Shown: piece by piece, positions 1 through 9,975 of the stretch
How the letters are laid out: each line of letters opens with the position of its first letter
How positions within the stretch are numbered: the stretch's first letter is position 1
Origin: Breviolum minutum Mf 1.05b.01
Lineage: Eukaryota > Sar > Dinophyceae > Suessiales > Symbiodiniaceae
Reading direction: 5' to 3'
Length of the DNA stretch: 64,000 bases
NCBI GenBank assembly: GCA_000507305.1
Contig: DF239324.1
Coordinates: 124,001 to 188,000, forward strand
Translations under genes and position numbers: made by a program
The notes under the pieces: generated by a model
Told to the model about the DNA's origin: nothing
The model's database searches: none
The model's input: the letters and a program-made list of their open reading frames with translations, nothing else

Positions 1-473
1 CAGTGATACTGCACTTATTTTTCAATGAAAAAGAGCCTGCACAGTACGTAGTAAAGGGATGAAAATTCCTAGCAACTTCTTTTTTGGGAATATGCCTTTA
101 ATATTATTTAAAGATGTTTTTCAGATATTGTTAAACCGTAATCCAATGAGTCTATTTCTCTGACCCTTTCTCACTTTGATAGATAGTTTTCATCACCTAG
201 CTTTGAAGCTGATAACTGATAATGTCGTTCGCAGCACCCAGTGTCAAAATATAGACCAATATGCAGGAGGAAGTGTGCCATCTATGTTCAAAATTTGAAA
301 GTTCCAGCCAAACATTCCAGAATCTTGAATCTCATCCCGAAATTGTTTTGTAAAATTGAAAGTATTTGACTTGAAAATTGCTCAAAAACTCTCATTTTGC
401 CGATTTTTGTTGGCACCTCTGAAGTTGGATTCCCATTTTTCCACGGTAAAAAACGGCCCGTAACGGACCCCAG

Positions 474-594
474 GAGATCTCGAAGACATCGACGACTCCG
501 ACGGACGCCACGTGCCTTCCGCGGCGACCTTGCGCGCGTTGCGACGTGAGCTGCACCGAGCACCGCGCTTTTTCTCGGCCTTGCCACCATTGAG
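474..594 (+). CDS. Orphan internal exon of an unidentified gene
   Basis: Visible: an open stretch much richer in G and C than its surroundings, bounded by an AG|GA acceptor and an AG|GT donor. It starts with two bases of a split codon and ends with two, which is consistent. The predicted peptide begins DLEDIDDSDGRHVPSAA and continues into a basic part, LRALRRELHRAPRFFSALPP. I do not recognise the family. It could be an early exon of the nuclease gene further right or belong to another gene that starts outside the window. Confidence 0.4.
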
Positions 595-621
595 GTGCAG
601 AAATCGGGAAATCGAGATATA

Positions 622-722
622 GCCCCCCGAAAATTAACATGGAAGCTGAAAATCACCCCTTTGGAAAGGAAAATCATCTTCAAACCCTACATTTTTAGGT
701 TCCATGTTAGTTTTCGGGGGTG
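622..722. mobile_element. MITE family D copy
   Basis: Imperfect terminal inverted repeat: the left end CCCCGAAAATTAACATGGA pairs with a right end that reads CCCCGAAAACTAACATGGA on the other strand. About 100 bp with no coding capacity. The same family recurs near 6.8, 22.7, 37.8 and 56.1 kb. Confidence 0.6.
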
Positions 723-1207
723 TGTCCCAAAAAATACCTGGAGATTTGGCCCGTTTTTTCTTTGGTGATAGTTCTTTTATATAATTTTTTTTGTTTGGGG
801 GGGGTGCTGGTGAAGTATATATAATCTATATAAATGAATGGTGGGTTGGAAATTAAAAGATATGAAAGAGGTTTATTTGTTGCGAAACGTGGGGAAAGAT
901 GCTCACTTCTGGCATCCAGCAGATGCATTGGTGATGTTTGATCAAGGTGTCCTGCATCTTGTGAGGGCTTATGCAGCAGAACCCACAGATTTGATCAATT
1001 TTGATATGCTTTTGGTTTTCCAATCATCAATCCTCAATGATTCTTCTTAAATGTGAACAAAAAAATTGTGTTACGGCCACCTATTGCACCTCCATGCAAG
1101 GCTGGCCCCTACCAGTTGTAAGTAGGGGTCCCATGACACGATCAGCTCGGGGCCCACTTTTTGCAGATGGTGTTTGTTGCAGTTGATCCTTCAACTTCTC
1201 CAATAAT
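723..1207. other. No gene recognised
   Basis: AT-rich sequence with a run of G and a TATATA stretch near 790-830. Short open frames are present but none has splice context or a recognisable product. Confidence 0.4.
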
Positions 1208-1452
1208 CATGGGAATCTAAGGGCACCCCCCCACCCCGCCCAAGAAATAAGGCCTAATTAGGGGATGATGATGGTTAATAACTAGGTGGTGGCTTCAAAT
1301 ATTTTTTATTTTCACCCCTACTTGGAGAAGATTCCCATTTTGACGAATATTTTTCAACTGGGTTGAAACCACCAACTAGATAATCACTTACTTATTAAGG
1401 CATTATTTCCTGAAGGGGGGTGGCATTGGGGGATTGCTCTTAGATTCCCATG
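1208..1452. mobile_element. MITE family E copy with a nested family A element
   Basis: The ends are perfect 14-bp inverted repeats: CATGGGAATCTAAG at 1208-1221 and its reverse complement at 1439-1452. Inside them are the C-rich and AATAAGGCC blocks typical of this family and their mirror images. The arm is interrupted at 1282-1379 by a complete family A element, so family A inserted after family E. Without the insert the element would be about 145 bp, close to the uninterrupted copy at 29938-30095. Confidence 0.75.
1282..1379. mobile_element. Introner-like MITE family A, copy 1 (nested)
   Basis: Starts CTAGGTGGTGG and ends CCACCAACTAG, with 17-bp inverted repeats. It is flanked on both sides by ATAA, a likely 4-bp target duplication. 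The left end carries a GT directly after CTAG and the right end finishes in AG, so in + orientation the element brings its own splice dinucleotides. Confidence 0.75.
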
Positions 1453-2181
1453 AGATAAACACCTGGCTTCCAGGCCACTGGTCCTACCAACCTTGGAAAG
1501 CGAGACATTGCCTGTAGCCAGGAGCAACTGTTGATTTGAAGCAGGGTTGGCCAATGATACACTGGGATTTGACATGTTGTTCGACATTGACTTGGTGGTG
1601 CTTTCCATTCTTTTTTATTTGGTACTCCTAGGCATTTGACAATTTGACGGATATGTTTGTCAAATAAGTTGACACCACATGACACCACCATCTTGAGTTC
1701 AGAACATGAAATCTGTATGAAAGTGTTTTCAAGCGGAAACCCCAACTTGCTGGATTTTTACAGGACCAAAGCATCACCGGCCCGACACATGTCGACATGT
1801 GTTGTTTTGACTTCATGTCATCAATGACTTTCCTGGGAAGCGGGCGCAGCATGTGTAAATGTTGATGCCCTTATGGCGCACATCTAATGACAAAACACTG
1901 GTCAAACTCAGATCGTCAGATCACTCCATTCGCATTGAAGAATGAAGAGATGGATTCCTGGATATTTTTCTGCTGTCAGGATTAGGAGGGGTAGGAGGGA
2001 AAAAATGATTTGTCCACCTAAATCAACCATTACACTCCCTTCGAATGCGTGAAAAGAATCGGGTGTTTGATATCAAGATGATACGAAAGAGGAAGCCCGC
2101 GAAGAAAAAATAGTTCATGGATTAGTATGATGCTTTCAAAACTATACGCGATTATATACGCCTTTGTTTAAGGCGTTTACA

Positions 2182-2279
2182 ACACCGAAGTTTGATAGTT
2201 CGCCCTTAAAAAGCTTGCCCTTCCAGGTCTTCCTTCCATCATTTTTCAGGGGGCGAACTGTGAAACTTCGGGAGGTGTA
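2182..2279. mobile_element. MITE family B copy
   Basis: Left arm ACACCGAAGTTTGATAGTTC pairs with a right arm ending in GAAACTTCGGGAGGTGT. The inner core pairs CGCCCTTAAAAA with TTTTTCAGGGGGCG. Non-coding, about 98 bp. Related copies are at 14352, 22413, 32549 and 37037. Confidence 0.6.
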
Positions 2280-2409
2280 TTGGAAGTCTTAACTGCCGCA
2301 TTCCTGACACTGGCTTCAGCACAGTTTTGTGACAGAGTTAGCAAGTGAAAGATGGATTGATGATCAGATGTCCAAAAAATCTCTGCCGAAAAACACAATG
2401 CTTCCAAAA

Positions 2410-2510
2410 CCCATGACGGATCCATGGTCATGGTTTTTCTTCACCTACATGTACCACAAAAAATCAACCATTCATGTAGGTAAATATGCCATGACCATGG
2501 ATCCTACGGG
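2410..2510. mobile_element. MITE family F copy
   Basis: Long arms around GGATCCATGGTCATGG pair with CCATGACCATGGATCC. The centre contains the repeated CCTACATG/CATGTAGG block. Other copies lie at 10565 and 26938. Confidence 0.6.
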
Positions 2511-3171
2511 AAAGGTGACCGCATTTGTTTGCTAATTTTTGATTTTTCTATTGTTCAAGATTGATTCCAAAACTGGATGGTTGGAATACTAGATATGAGC
2601 ACTTGTGCAAACCCGAAATGGCAACCCTAATTTTGAGTAAGGCAATTTTCCGAAGATACTGTTGCATCTCTAATGTTGATGACACTTTCACACTCAATGT
2701 TCACAATCTAAACCATAAACAGTTTGAATCACCGTAGCTCTAAAACATCAATGTCTTCAACCTTTGTCATCTTCGGTTGCATCCAAAATCAAAATGGAAG
2801 CAATGATCATCATCCGAATAATCCATCCATCCACGACATATTTTGGATACTTGGTTGACAAACTTGATAGCAATAAACACATGCATTTTATCTTGGTCTC
2901 CATGTGGATATGTGGATAAACACAGTGTTGATGGTTTTCTGACATTGTTTTTGTTTCCCTATATGTTGAGTCTCAGGCGTGGCCATCCTAGGATGCAATT
3001 TTGGCAGTTTCACGCAGGTTTGGGTTTTTAGCGCCCCTGAAAATTAGCCCGGCTCGAAGCTCAACATTTAGGTCCAGGTGTAGAAGATTGCATCCTGGGA
3101 AGTGGCCATATCCAATGTTGACCTTGGATGTTTCCATGGTTTTACCGATCTCACGAAACCTTCCTGGTCAG
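2511..3171. other. No gene recognised
   Basis: AT-rich, probably intronic or intergenic. I see no exon with a consistent acceptor, donor and composition here. Confidence 0.35.
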
Positions 3172-3264
3172 TGGTCGACCACCAGTCGGTCGACTCCGAC
3201 GAGGGGGTCGAAGCATTGGCATTCGCAGCGTTCGAACGTGGCGTCAAGCTTCGCTGGCTTCACG
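3172..3264 (+). CDS. Candidate internal exon, unidentified gene
   Basis: A segment with higher GC than its flanks is open in the frame that reads VDHQSVDSDEGVEALAFAAF followed by ERGVKLRWLH. It ends at a good GT donor (CACG|GTGGGA). The acceptor (GTCAG|TG) lacks the usual following G, so the left edge is uncertain. It may be an upstream exon of the nuclease gene at 3.9-8.1 kb; phase does not settle this. Confidence 0.3.
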
Positions 3265-3883
3265 GTGGGAGTCCATGCATTTTTTTGGCGACGTCTTCGA
3301 GTAGCCAACATTCAATGGCCAGAGGACAGTTCGAGGTGTTTTTTTGTTGTTTTCATGATTTTGTTGGTTTTTAAGTGTCACTTGATATTGGGGTAATTTG
3401 GTATGAGTGATGTATAGTCATTTCATTTGTAGCCAGACTTGCAAGAAGCAAACAACCCTCACTATTCAAAAAAGGTGGTTCTTTCAGGACTTCAGTGATG
3501 CATTTCATGACCTGAACATGACTCATACCTTGAAAAAGGTATGATAAGATATAAAGACATGTATGTATATATATATATTTAAATCAGTCGGCTATATATA
3601 AGTGGAATGATATGGACTGTAGAGTATGTCGTTAAGTGCTTACCCAAGTCGATTGAATTGAACCTTTTATTTAAAATGGGATTGATGAAATGTGCAGTCA
3701 AATGAGTAATACTATATAATACCATGCAAACAGCGGTGGTTCAGGCATGGGAGATCACGGTCATGAACCCGAAATTTCGCACTTTTGGTTGCACAAAAAA
3801 AAATCAGCCTCCCCCCAGAGTTTTCTTGGCGTGTTTTGCTTCCCAACTTTTCGGGGTGGAAAACTGGGTGCCTTCAAAAAAAG

Positions 3884-5434
3884 GAGACGGCTCCCGTGTT
3901 GACGCGGCCGCAAGAGAAGCTCATCACCAAAGCCATCATGCAGAAATTCAATTTCCGTCGGCTCACGGCTCCGGAAAGCCTAGATATGCAGCAGGAGTTT
4001 GAGAGTTGTGTGGAAGCAACAAGACCAGGAAGCTTCAGTGACGCATTGGTGAAAGATTTGAGGAGAGCCGTGCAGATTCAGGCATCTTTGAAGTACACAT
4101 ACAGAAGTAAAGGGAAGTTCTTATCCGAAATTCGAAGCTTGGATCTTCGAGTCATTCTTTCGTAAGTGTTTGGTGACTCAAAGGATGAGAAAAGATGGAG
4201 ATAGCTGTGTTTATTTTGCTGTGACGTATAGGGTGGGAAGATATCTGTGATGTTAGGGCTGTCTATGGTTGTCTCAAAGTAGCCACCTAGAGTCTAAAAC
4301 CGTACATCGTCGGCCATGTGATGTTTTGAGATTGTATTTTCATGATGATGGTGGTGGTCATTAAGATGATCCCACGAGAGCCCTACTAACAGCAATCATG
4401 GAGATGTTCAAAACGATGATCATTTTGATTCATTTTGTAGATGTGGAATTTTTGTCAAGAGTGAGCTGATAGTGGTAGATGTGGTAGCCACCAACATAGC
4501 AAGAAAATGCAAAAGCAACAACAAACGATCATGGTGATTGTAACACTGGTGGTGCTGGTGCCGGTGACCATGGTGAAAGATGTCACCAATAATATTCCTG
4601 TGAGGCCCTTCTGAATCCTCTCATGGGGTATATGGCAAAGTCCTGGACAAGATCAGTTTTTTGATGTCTTCGAACTGCTATTTATGATTTTTCAATGTTT
4701 CAAGAAGTTGTGAATATAAGTACGCTCTAATAAGACTCTGATATACGTTTCTATATGTATGTATTTGTATAATACATATGTGTGTTTGTGTGTGTGATTA
4801 TTTATGTCTGTGTGTCAATCATTCCCACAGAGATGTCCATTCCATGATTGCATACCCCAAGAAACACCCAGGAGAAGCACGGCAGGTGGCGGAAAGATCA
4901 AATCTGATGGTCATACCAGTTCTCTCAGAAAAACTCTGTGTGCCACCGATAACCCTTTTGAAGGTGATGAGGACTTCGGGGGATTTGTATCTGGGCTTCC
5001 ATTTAAGAAAGGAAACAGAGATCTAAGATCGCGAAGGTCTGAAAAGAAACAATTGTCTTTTAGTTTTAAAGATGGGTTGTTTGGGTGAAAGTAATGTTTG
5101 TTCCAACCAAAAAGATGTTTGCAAAGTATGACGGATGTGGATGGATGGTTGAGATATGCTCTTAGATTTTCTTGCCTTGTCAAAAGTGATTTGGAAAAGA
5201 CAATTAGGTCGACTGGAGTCAGGTGGCTCAAATTCTCTCGATAATTTTGCCGGTTCCATATTAGTTGACCAAGAGCATACCACTACATTGTTACAAAGGC
5301 AAATTTGCAGAACCGTCTGACCAATAGGGTAAAAGATGTATAAGATGCATCTCGTTGTTTGTTTGTTTGTTTGTTTGTTTGTCCGTCCGTCCGTCCGTCC
5401 GTCCGTCTATCTATCTACCTACCTAGCTAGCTAG

Positions 5435-5465
<31 letters not shown>

Positions 5466-5470
5466 TATCT

Positions 5471-5501
<31 letters not shown>

Positions 5502-8139
5502 TCTATCTATACTTGACACCAGGTCGTGGTTGAAGATGTTTGTGACCAAAAAAGGTTCTAAGGCCTTTAAGGCTATCCGGCTCAGTTTGGGCAAAGTGGA
5601 GCCATTACACCCCCAGTGATTTTTTTGATTTCTCCAGGCTGCAGGGAGTTTTTGTTCTCACAAAAAGTGGGCGAAAATTGTTCCTCTTTGACATCAGGTG
5701 CGTTTTTTGTCAATTTTTTGGCAGGCAGTCAGTAACGCCCATGATCCATACCCACCAAGATCTATGTTTTCCAGTTGAACTAGCTTGTTTCCCCCCTGAC
5801 GTACCCCCCTCAGAAATAAGGGTTTAATAGCCGGCCTTATTAAGGGAAACCAATGGTTAATACTGTAAGCCCTTAACAAGCCCGGCTATTTCTGGGGGGT
5901 TACGTTGGGGGAGGGGTTGGTTGACCCAGCCATACTCTAACAGATCACCCCATGAAACAAAATATCCGAGGTTCCAGGGTTCACCATTCCAAATCTGCAG
6001 AACGTTGGAACTTGAGAACTTTACTTCCCAAGAGGAAGCTCAAGAGATTTTGTCCCAAAAAGTTGGGATAGTATCCAAGAGAAATCCTTGGTTTTTGCGG
6101 GAGCTACTTTGGGCATTTGAGATCCTGGTCCTTGCGAAGCACAGGTTTTTTTCCAACAAAAATGTGTGTTTTTTGTCTATTCCGTCTTTGGTTTTGTTGG
6201 GAAGATGATGAGTTCCATGATTTTTCACAGCTGTGTGACTTGAAGCCGCTGCGTTTCACAACCAGGAATGATAGTGAGGGCCAACAGATCTCTATTGCAA
6301 CTGGGTGGATTAACCTTTCAAGTCAGTCTTTGGTTTTGTTTCTGAAACGGAATTCCGACTGGTGACTGGTTACCCACATGAACCGTTGATTTTTATGGTG
6401 TTCATGTGGGTAAACATGCCATACATGTATACTTTAGGATTTGGCTACAGCAACTCTCAAAAGATTTCAGGGTGGATATTTCAACAACTTTATAACTGGC
6501 TTTGTAAAAGGGCATCTTCCCGAATTTCACATCCTGAAATTGTAGCCACAAACGTTGGGACTTGGAGCAACGAGGAAACGTCTTCCAAAGCCTTTGAAGA
6601 CTCCGTAGTGGCGTTTTGTCAAAATGCTGGCCTCACTTTCGAACGTGAAAGGGACTTGCGCAGCAAAGGAGAAGTCACACCAGAGGCTCATCTTCACTTG
6701 GAAGTTTCACCTCCATTTTGCAGTTTCACCTCCATTTGGAGAAGGTTACCTTGTTGGTGAACATGTTTATTTTCAGATGGGTTGAAACCACCAACTAAAA
6801 GAAGAGGCCAAGTTTCAAAGAGAAAGGTTGTTTGTCCCGAAAACCAACATGACAAAAAAAAGCATCCACCATGAATGAAGATGTATTTCCTATTGAAATT
6901 GGTGATTTTTCCAGCCTGTCATGTTAGTTTTCATGGCGGTGTATGTGTATTTGTTTGAGTTTGTTCCAGACTGCACCGACTGAGGATGTGTGCTTTTCCT
7001 CTCCGGTCACCTTTTCCTTTTCATCGCGTGAGGAACGAACCTTCCGCTGGCTGGAATGCAAGAATTATCACGGGGGTGCTGAGAACAGGATGTTGGTGCG
7101 CAAGTTGAAGAAGCAAGTCCGGAAGTACACGCAACTGGGAAAAGAATGGAAAACTAGGTGGTGGTTTCAAATATTGTTTATGTTCATACCTGCGTAAATG
7201 GTCCAATTTGACTAATATGTTTCAACTGGATTGAAACCACAAACTAGAAAACATATTCCCATTTGAAGTACCTAATTAATCAAAACTATATATACCCTTC
7301 ATGAAGCATGAACAAAGGGCTCATCCTTTTTCGGACCCAGATGGCTTGGTTCCTTAAAGCTTTCGTGAACGGAAAAATATCTTGCAAAAACGCTGACAAG
7401 AAAGGAACATGTTCATCAAGACCCTCGTAATTTAAAGAAACAACCAAACCTCCCGGTGAGCTTTGACAAAAATTCCTCAAAATGATCTAAAGGAATGCTA
7501 CCCCACAATGTGCCCAAAATTTTCAGGTTCAGGAATTCCTTCTACTCATCTAGTTGATCTAATTGACGACTAGCAGGATATCCTTTGAAGGGTGGCTCGG
7601 CCGGCCTCGCCACCCGGATGACATCCATGTAGACTCGTGGATCATGGTGGGAGGGGAAACGCCAAGGGCGTGCTGATTCCTTAAATCTGTCGTGACCTTG
7701 TTGGCGCACAGGAAATGCCCCATAGATATGCAAATGATCGCCTCAAATTCCCAGAGATTCCAGATCAACTTGAGAAGTCTGTGAAGGTCCCGAAGTTTAA
7801 CGTAGGCACTGAAAAATGGTGGTTGGAAGACTACTTTCTTTTTGAAAAGATAACTTTTCAGGTGCTTTGTTGGTTTCAGGGAGGGTCATTGGAACCTTTA
7901 CTGCTCAGTCCTCTGTCTTTTCACTCATCTTAAGGAAAGCTTTGGGTCCTGGTGCTGTTGTTTTTGCTCGTGGTGCTGCTCAAAAAGTCCGTACGATCTT
8001 AAAGGACCTTGACGTCGACGTCTTGGACGCTTCAGAACTGCAATCTGCGGAAACTGAATCTTCACCCTTGGCTGAGCGTTTTGTCAGTGGTCCCAAAGCA
8101 AGATTTTGGAGCTTAAAGACTGAGCTCTTAAAGATGTGA
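3884..8139 (+). CDS. CDIN1/C15orf41-like TPD-motif nuclease (spliced, 5' end and one middle part not located)
   Basis: Modelled exons: 3884-4081 (less certain), 4886-4963, 6575-6682, 6985 to 7148 or 7157, and 7935-8139 with stop TGA. Exon 4886 encodes a helical part (IPVLSEKLCVPPITLLK) like the region before the nuclease core. Exon 6575 reads SSKAFEDSVVAFCQNAGLTF and then LRSKGEVTP. Splicing to GAT at 6985 completes the family-defining TPD motif across a GA-AG intron. The next exon carries RWLECKNYHGG, whose E-x-K is the expected PD-(D/E)xK metal-binding pair, and the last exon has LGPGAVVFARG. Known for the family: human CDIN1 binds codanin-1 and is nuclear; a nuclease activity is proposed from the fold. 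Inferred: a nuclear nuclease-like protein. About 50 residues between exons 4886 and 6575 were not found. Donor GA at 7149 gives no insertion; donor GT at 7158, at the edge of a family A element, adds three residues. Confidence 0.65.
5355..5511. repeat. Compound tetra-/pentanucleotide microsatellite
   Basis: Successive blocks are (GTTT)n, (GTCC)n, short TATC, ACCT and AGCT tracts, then about a dozen TTATC pentamers and a closing CTAT tract. Each block differs from its neighbour by few substitutions. It lies in a non-coding part of the nuclease gene region. Confidence 0.9.
5801..5902. mobile_element. MITE family E-related copy
   Basis: Left arm GTACCCCCCTCAGAAATAAG pairs with the right arm ending in TATTTCTGGGGGGTTAC. 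Inner TTAATAGCCGG pairs with CCGGC near the right arm. Non-coding. Confidence 0.55.
6833..6942. mobile_element. MITE family D copy, next to a family A right-end fragment
   Basis: Arms TCCCGAAAACCAACATGAC and GTCATGTTAGTTTTCATGG pair imperfectly. Just upstream (6774-6796) lies an isolated family A right end, GGGTTGAAACCACCAACT, without its left partner. Both sit in the intron before the exon at 6985. Confidence 0.5.
7154..7247. mobile_element. Introner-like MITE family A, copy at an exon edge of the nuclease gene
   Basis: CTAGGTGGTGGTTTCAA at the left and TTGAAACCACAAACTAG at the right, flanked by AAAA on both sides. It begins within ten bases of the coding end of the exon starting at 6985. 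Its GT at 7158 keeps the correct phase for the next exon, so it may supply the 5' splice site. Confidence 0.75.
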
Positions 8140-8161
8140 GGGAGAACAAAAAGAAGAGCAG

Positions 8162-8199
<38 letters not shown>

Positions 8200-8409
8200 G
8201 CCTCAAAAAAGAAGGATTCTTGGGGACGGGGCATTTCCAACCTTGAAATATTTCGTCGAATATTTGAGAATTGCATACTTGAAGATGTGAATGTCATGAA
8301 AGATAGCAACAATGTAACAGTCTTAAATGATGTTTTTGAACGAGCATGCAATGTCTATTTAACGTACCCGAAATTCTTTGACTGGCAGTACAAGTCCTGG
8401 CATAACTGA
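8140..8409 (+). other. In-frame open extension after the nuclease stop codon
   Basis: After TGA at 8137-8139 the same frame stays open for 89 codons to the next TGA at 8407-8409. It contains a glutamine run from a (CAA)n tract at about 8163-8200, then KKKDSWGRGISNLEIFRRIF and ends YPKFFDWQYKSWHN. It may be 3' UTR that is open by chance, a readthrough extension or part of another exon. Similar (CAA)n tracts at 22.1 and 59.0 kb are intronic, so the glutamine run alone is weak evidence. Confidence 0.3.
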
Positions 8410-9975
8410 GGGATTCTTCTTTCATGGCATGACTTCTTAGCCGCTCGTGGTGAATGTGTAATGTAGAACTTGAACATGTCAAGTCGATTGAAATTTCACA
8501 GATTTCACGATTAAAAAGTCCGATGAAAAGAGATACGTATAATATTTATTTATATATATATATATTTATTTATTTAGCTGTGTATACAATAAATATATAT
8601 ATATACATACATGTATGCTAGCCCCGACCCCCCCCCCAAAAAAAAAAGAAGCACCTTGTGTCTGGTTGGGAAGGGGGTACACCGTATATAGTATATAGAG
8701 AGAGAGAGAGAGAAGAAGAAAAATGCGAATGTTAAACTCGGTACTGGACATGTTACTGTTAAACCAGCTTTTGATGATCTTGGACTTGGTTCACTTTTAA
8801 CTGGCCAGCAGGGCCTGAACAACGATGGCTTTGAAGGAGTCCTTATCAATCCGGAGGCTTGATGATGTTTGGTATAAACATAACCCCCTTTTTTAAGGCA
8901 ATACGAGATAAAGATACTCGGAATATTCAAGTAACGTTCTTCTTGGTAAAAATTGTCATTTCTCAGATAAATACCTGGAACCTGGGTTGTCACTTTGTTT
9001 TGGGGCTTAAAAATCTCTCCATGCAAAAGACCGTACACCTTTTGACGTTAGCGGGAGTTTATATAGATGCAACTCACTATACTTTGCCAGTCAGTCACTG
9101 TTGCCCACAGTGGGCACGTTCTAAAATGTAACCCACTAAAAGTTTAAAAGTTTTAGCAAGGGAGTCAAAAAATTGTCTAGTAAAGCAATACATGAGAACC
9201 AACCAAGCAACATCTATTGCTGGTGTAGGTTGATCTTTATCTACCCTCTGTCGATTTATGATGATTTATGGGGATCATGGCGATGAGAATTGCTGTGAAC
9301 CAACATGTTTAAATGGTGTTTCCAGAGTATATTTAGGTGGTAGTTCTAGGTGGTATTGTTTTTAACATGTTGTTCTTTTTTTCTACTAGCTGAACCAACC
9401 ACCTATCCATGGATACATGTATGATTGGAGCCTAACACCAGATTTCCAGTCAAAGGTCTTGTGGGAGATTTCAGTGAGTTTTTTTTCAACGGGAATTTCC
9501 TTACAATAAAATGAATGTCTTTGGAACAAAAGGATTCTGCAGCTGGTGGCGCCAAAAAGTCTTCCATGTTCCCCACTATCACTATTTCCTCACTTTGCAG
9601 CTCCGCATGGATGGTTCCATCTATCCAACAAAACATCGTTTTCCAAGAAAACTGTTTGCATCCATTGCATCATCCCTGTTTGTTTTGTGGATGTTTTTTG
9701 TGTGGAACTTGTACTGCTGGATAAGCAGCATTTGATACGTTTATGCAGCATATCCTTGGATTCAAGGTGCCGCGAGTGGCAGTTGGACAATGTTCACTCA
9801 CAGTACTCGGAGTTCATAGCCAAAAGATGCTTCAAGAAAAAGTATATGTCCCAAAAAGTAGGGAACGTCTGTATTTTTTTAACTGTTTTATTTGCTACCA
9901 AAAAAAACAGATGTTTTCTGAAACGCGTCAGATTCTGAAGTTGTGAATCTTTCCTCCAACTTTGAGTCGGCAAGA
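8410..9975. other. Intergenic stretch between the nuclease and the TIR-like membrane gene
   Basis: AT-rich, with TA-rich microsatellites (about 8541-8606), a C run with A run near 8630 and a short (GA)n at about 8697. No exon with convincing splice context was seen. Confidence 0.5.

Noticed and set aside
3001..3396. 131-codon frame covering the candidate exon at 3172-3264 in another register
   Set aside because: The register reading VDSDEGVEALAFAAFERG is more protein-like and ends at a good donor. The long frame is a shadow.
8574..9038. 154-codon open frame on the minus strand
   Set aside because: It depends on a homopolymer run and TA-rich microsatellites, and low-complexity residues dominate.
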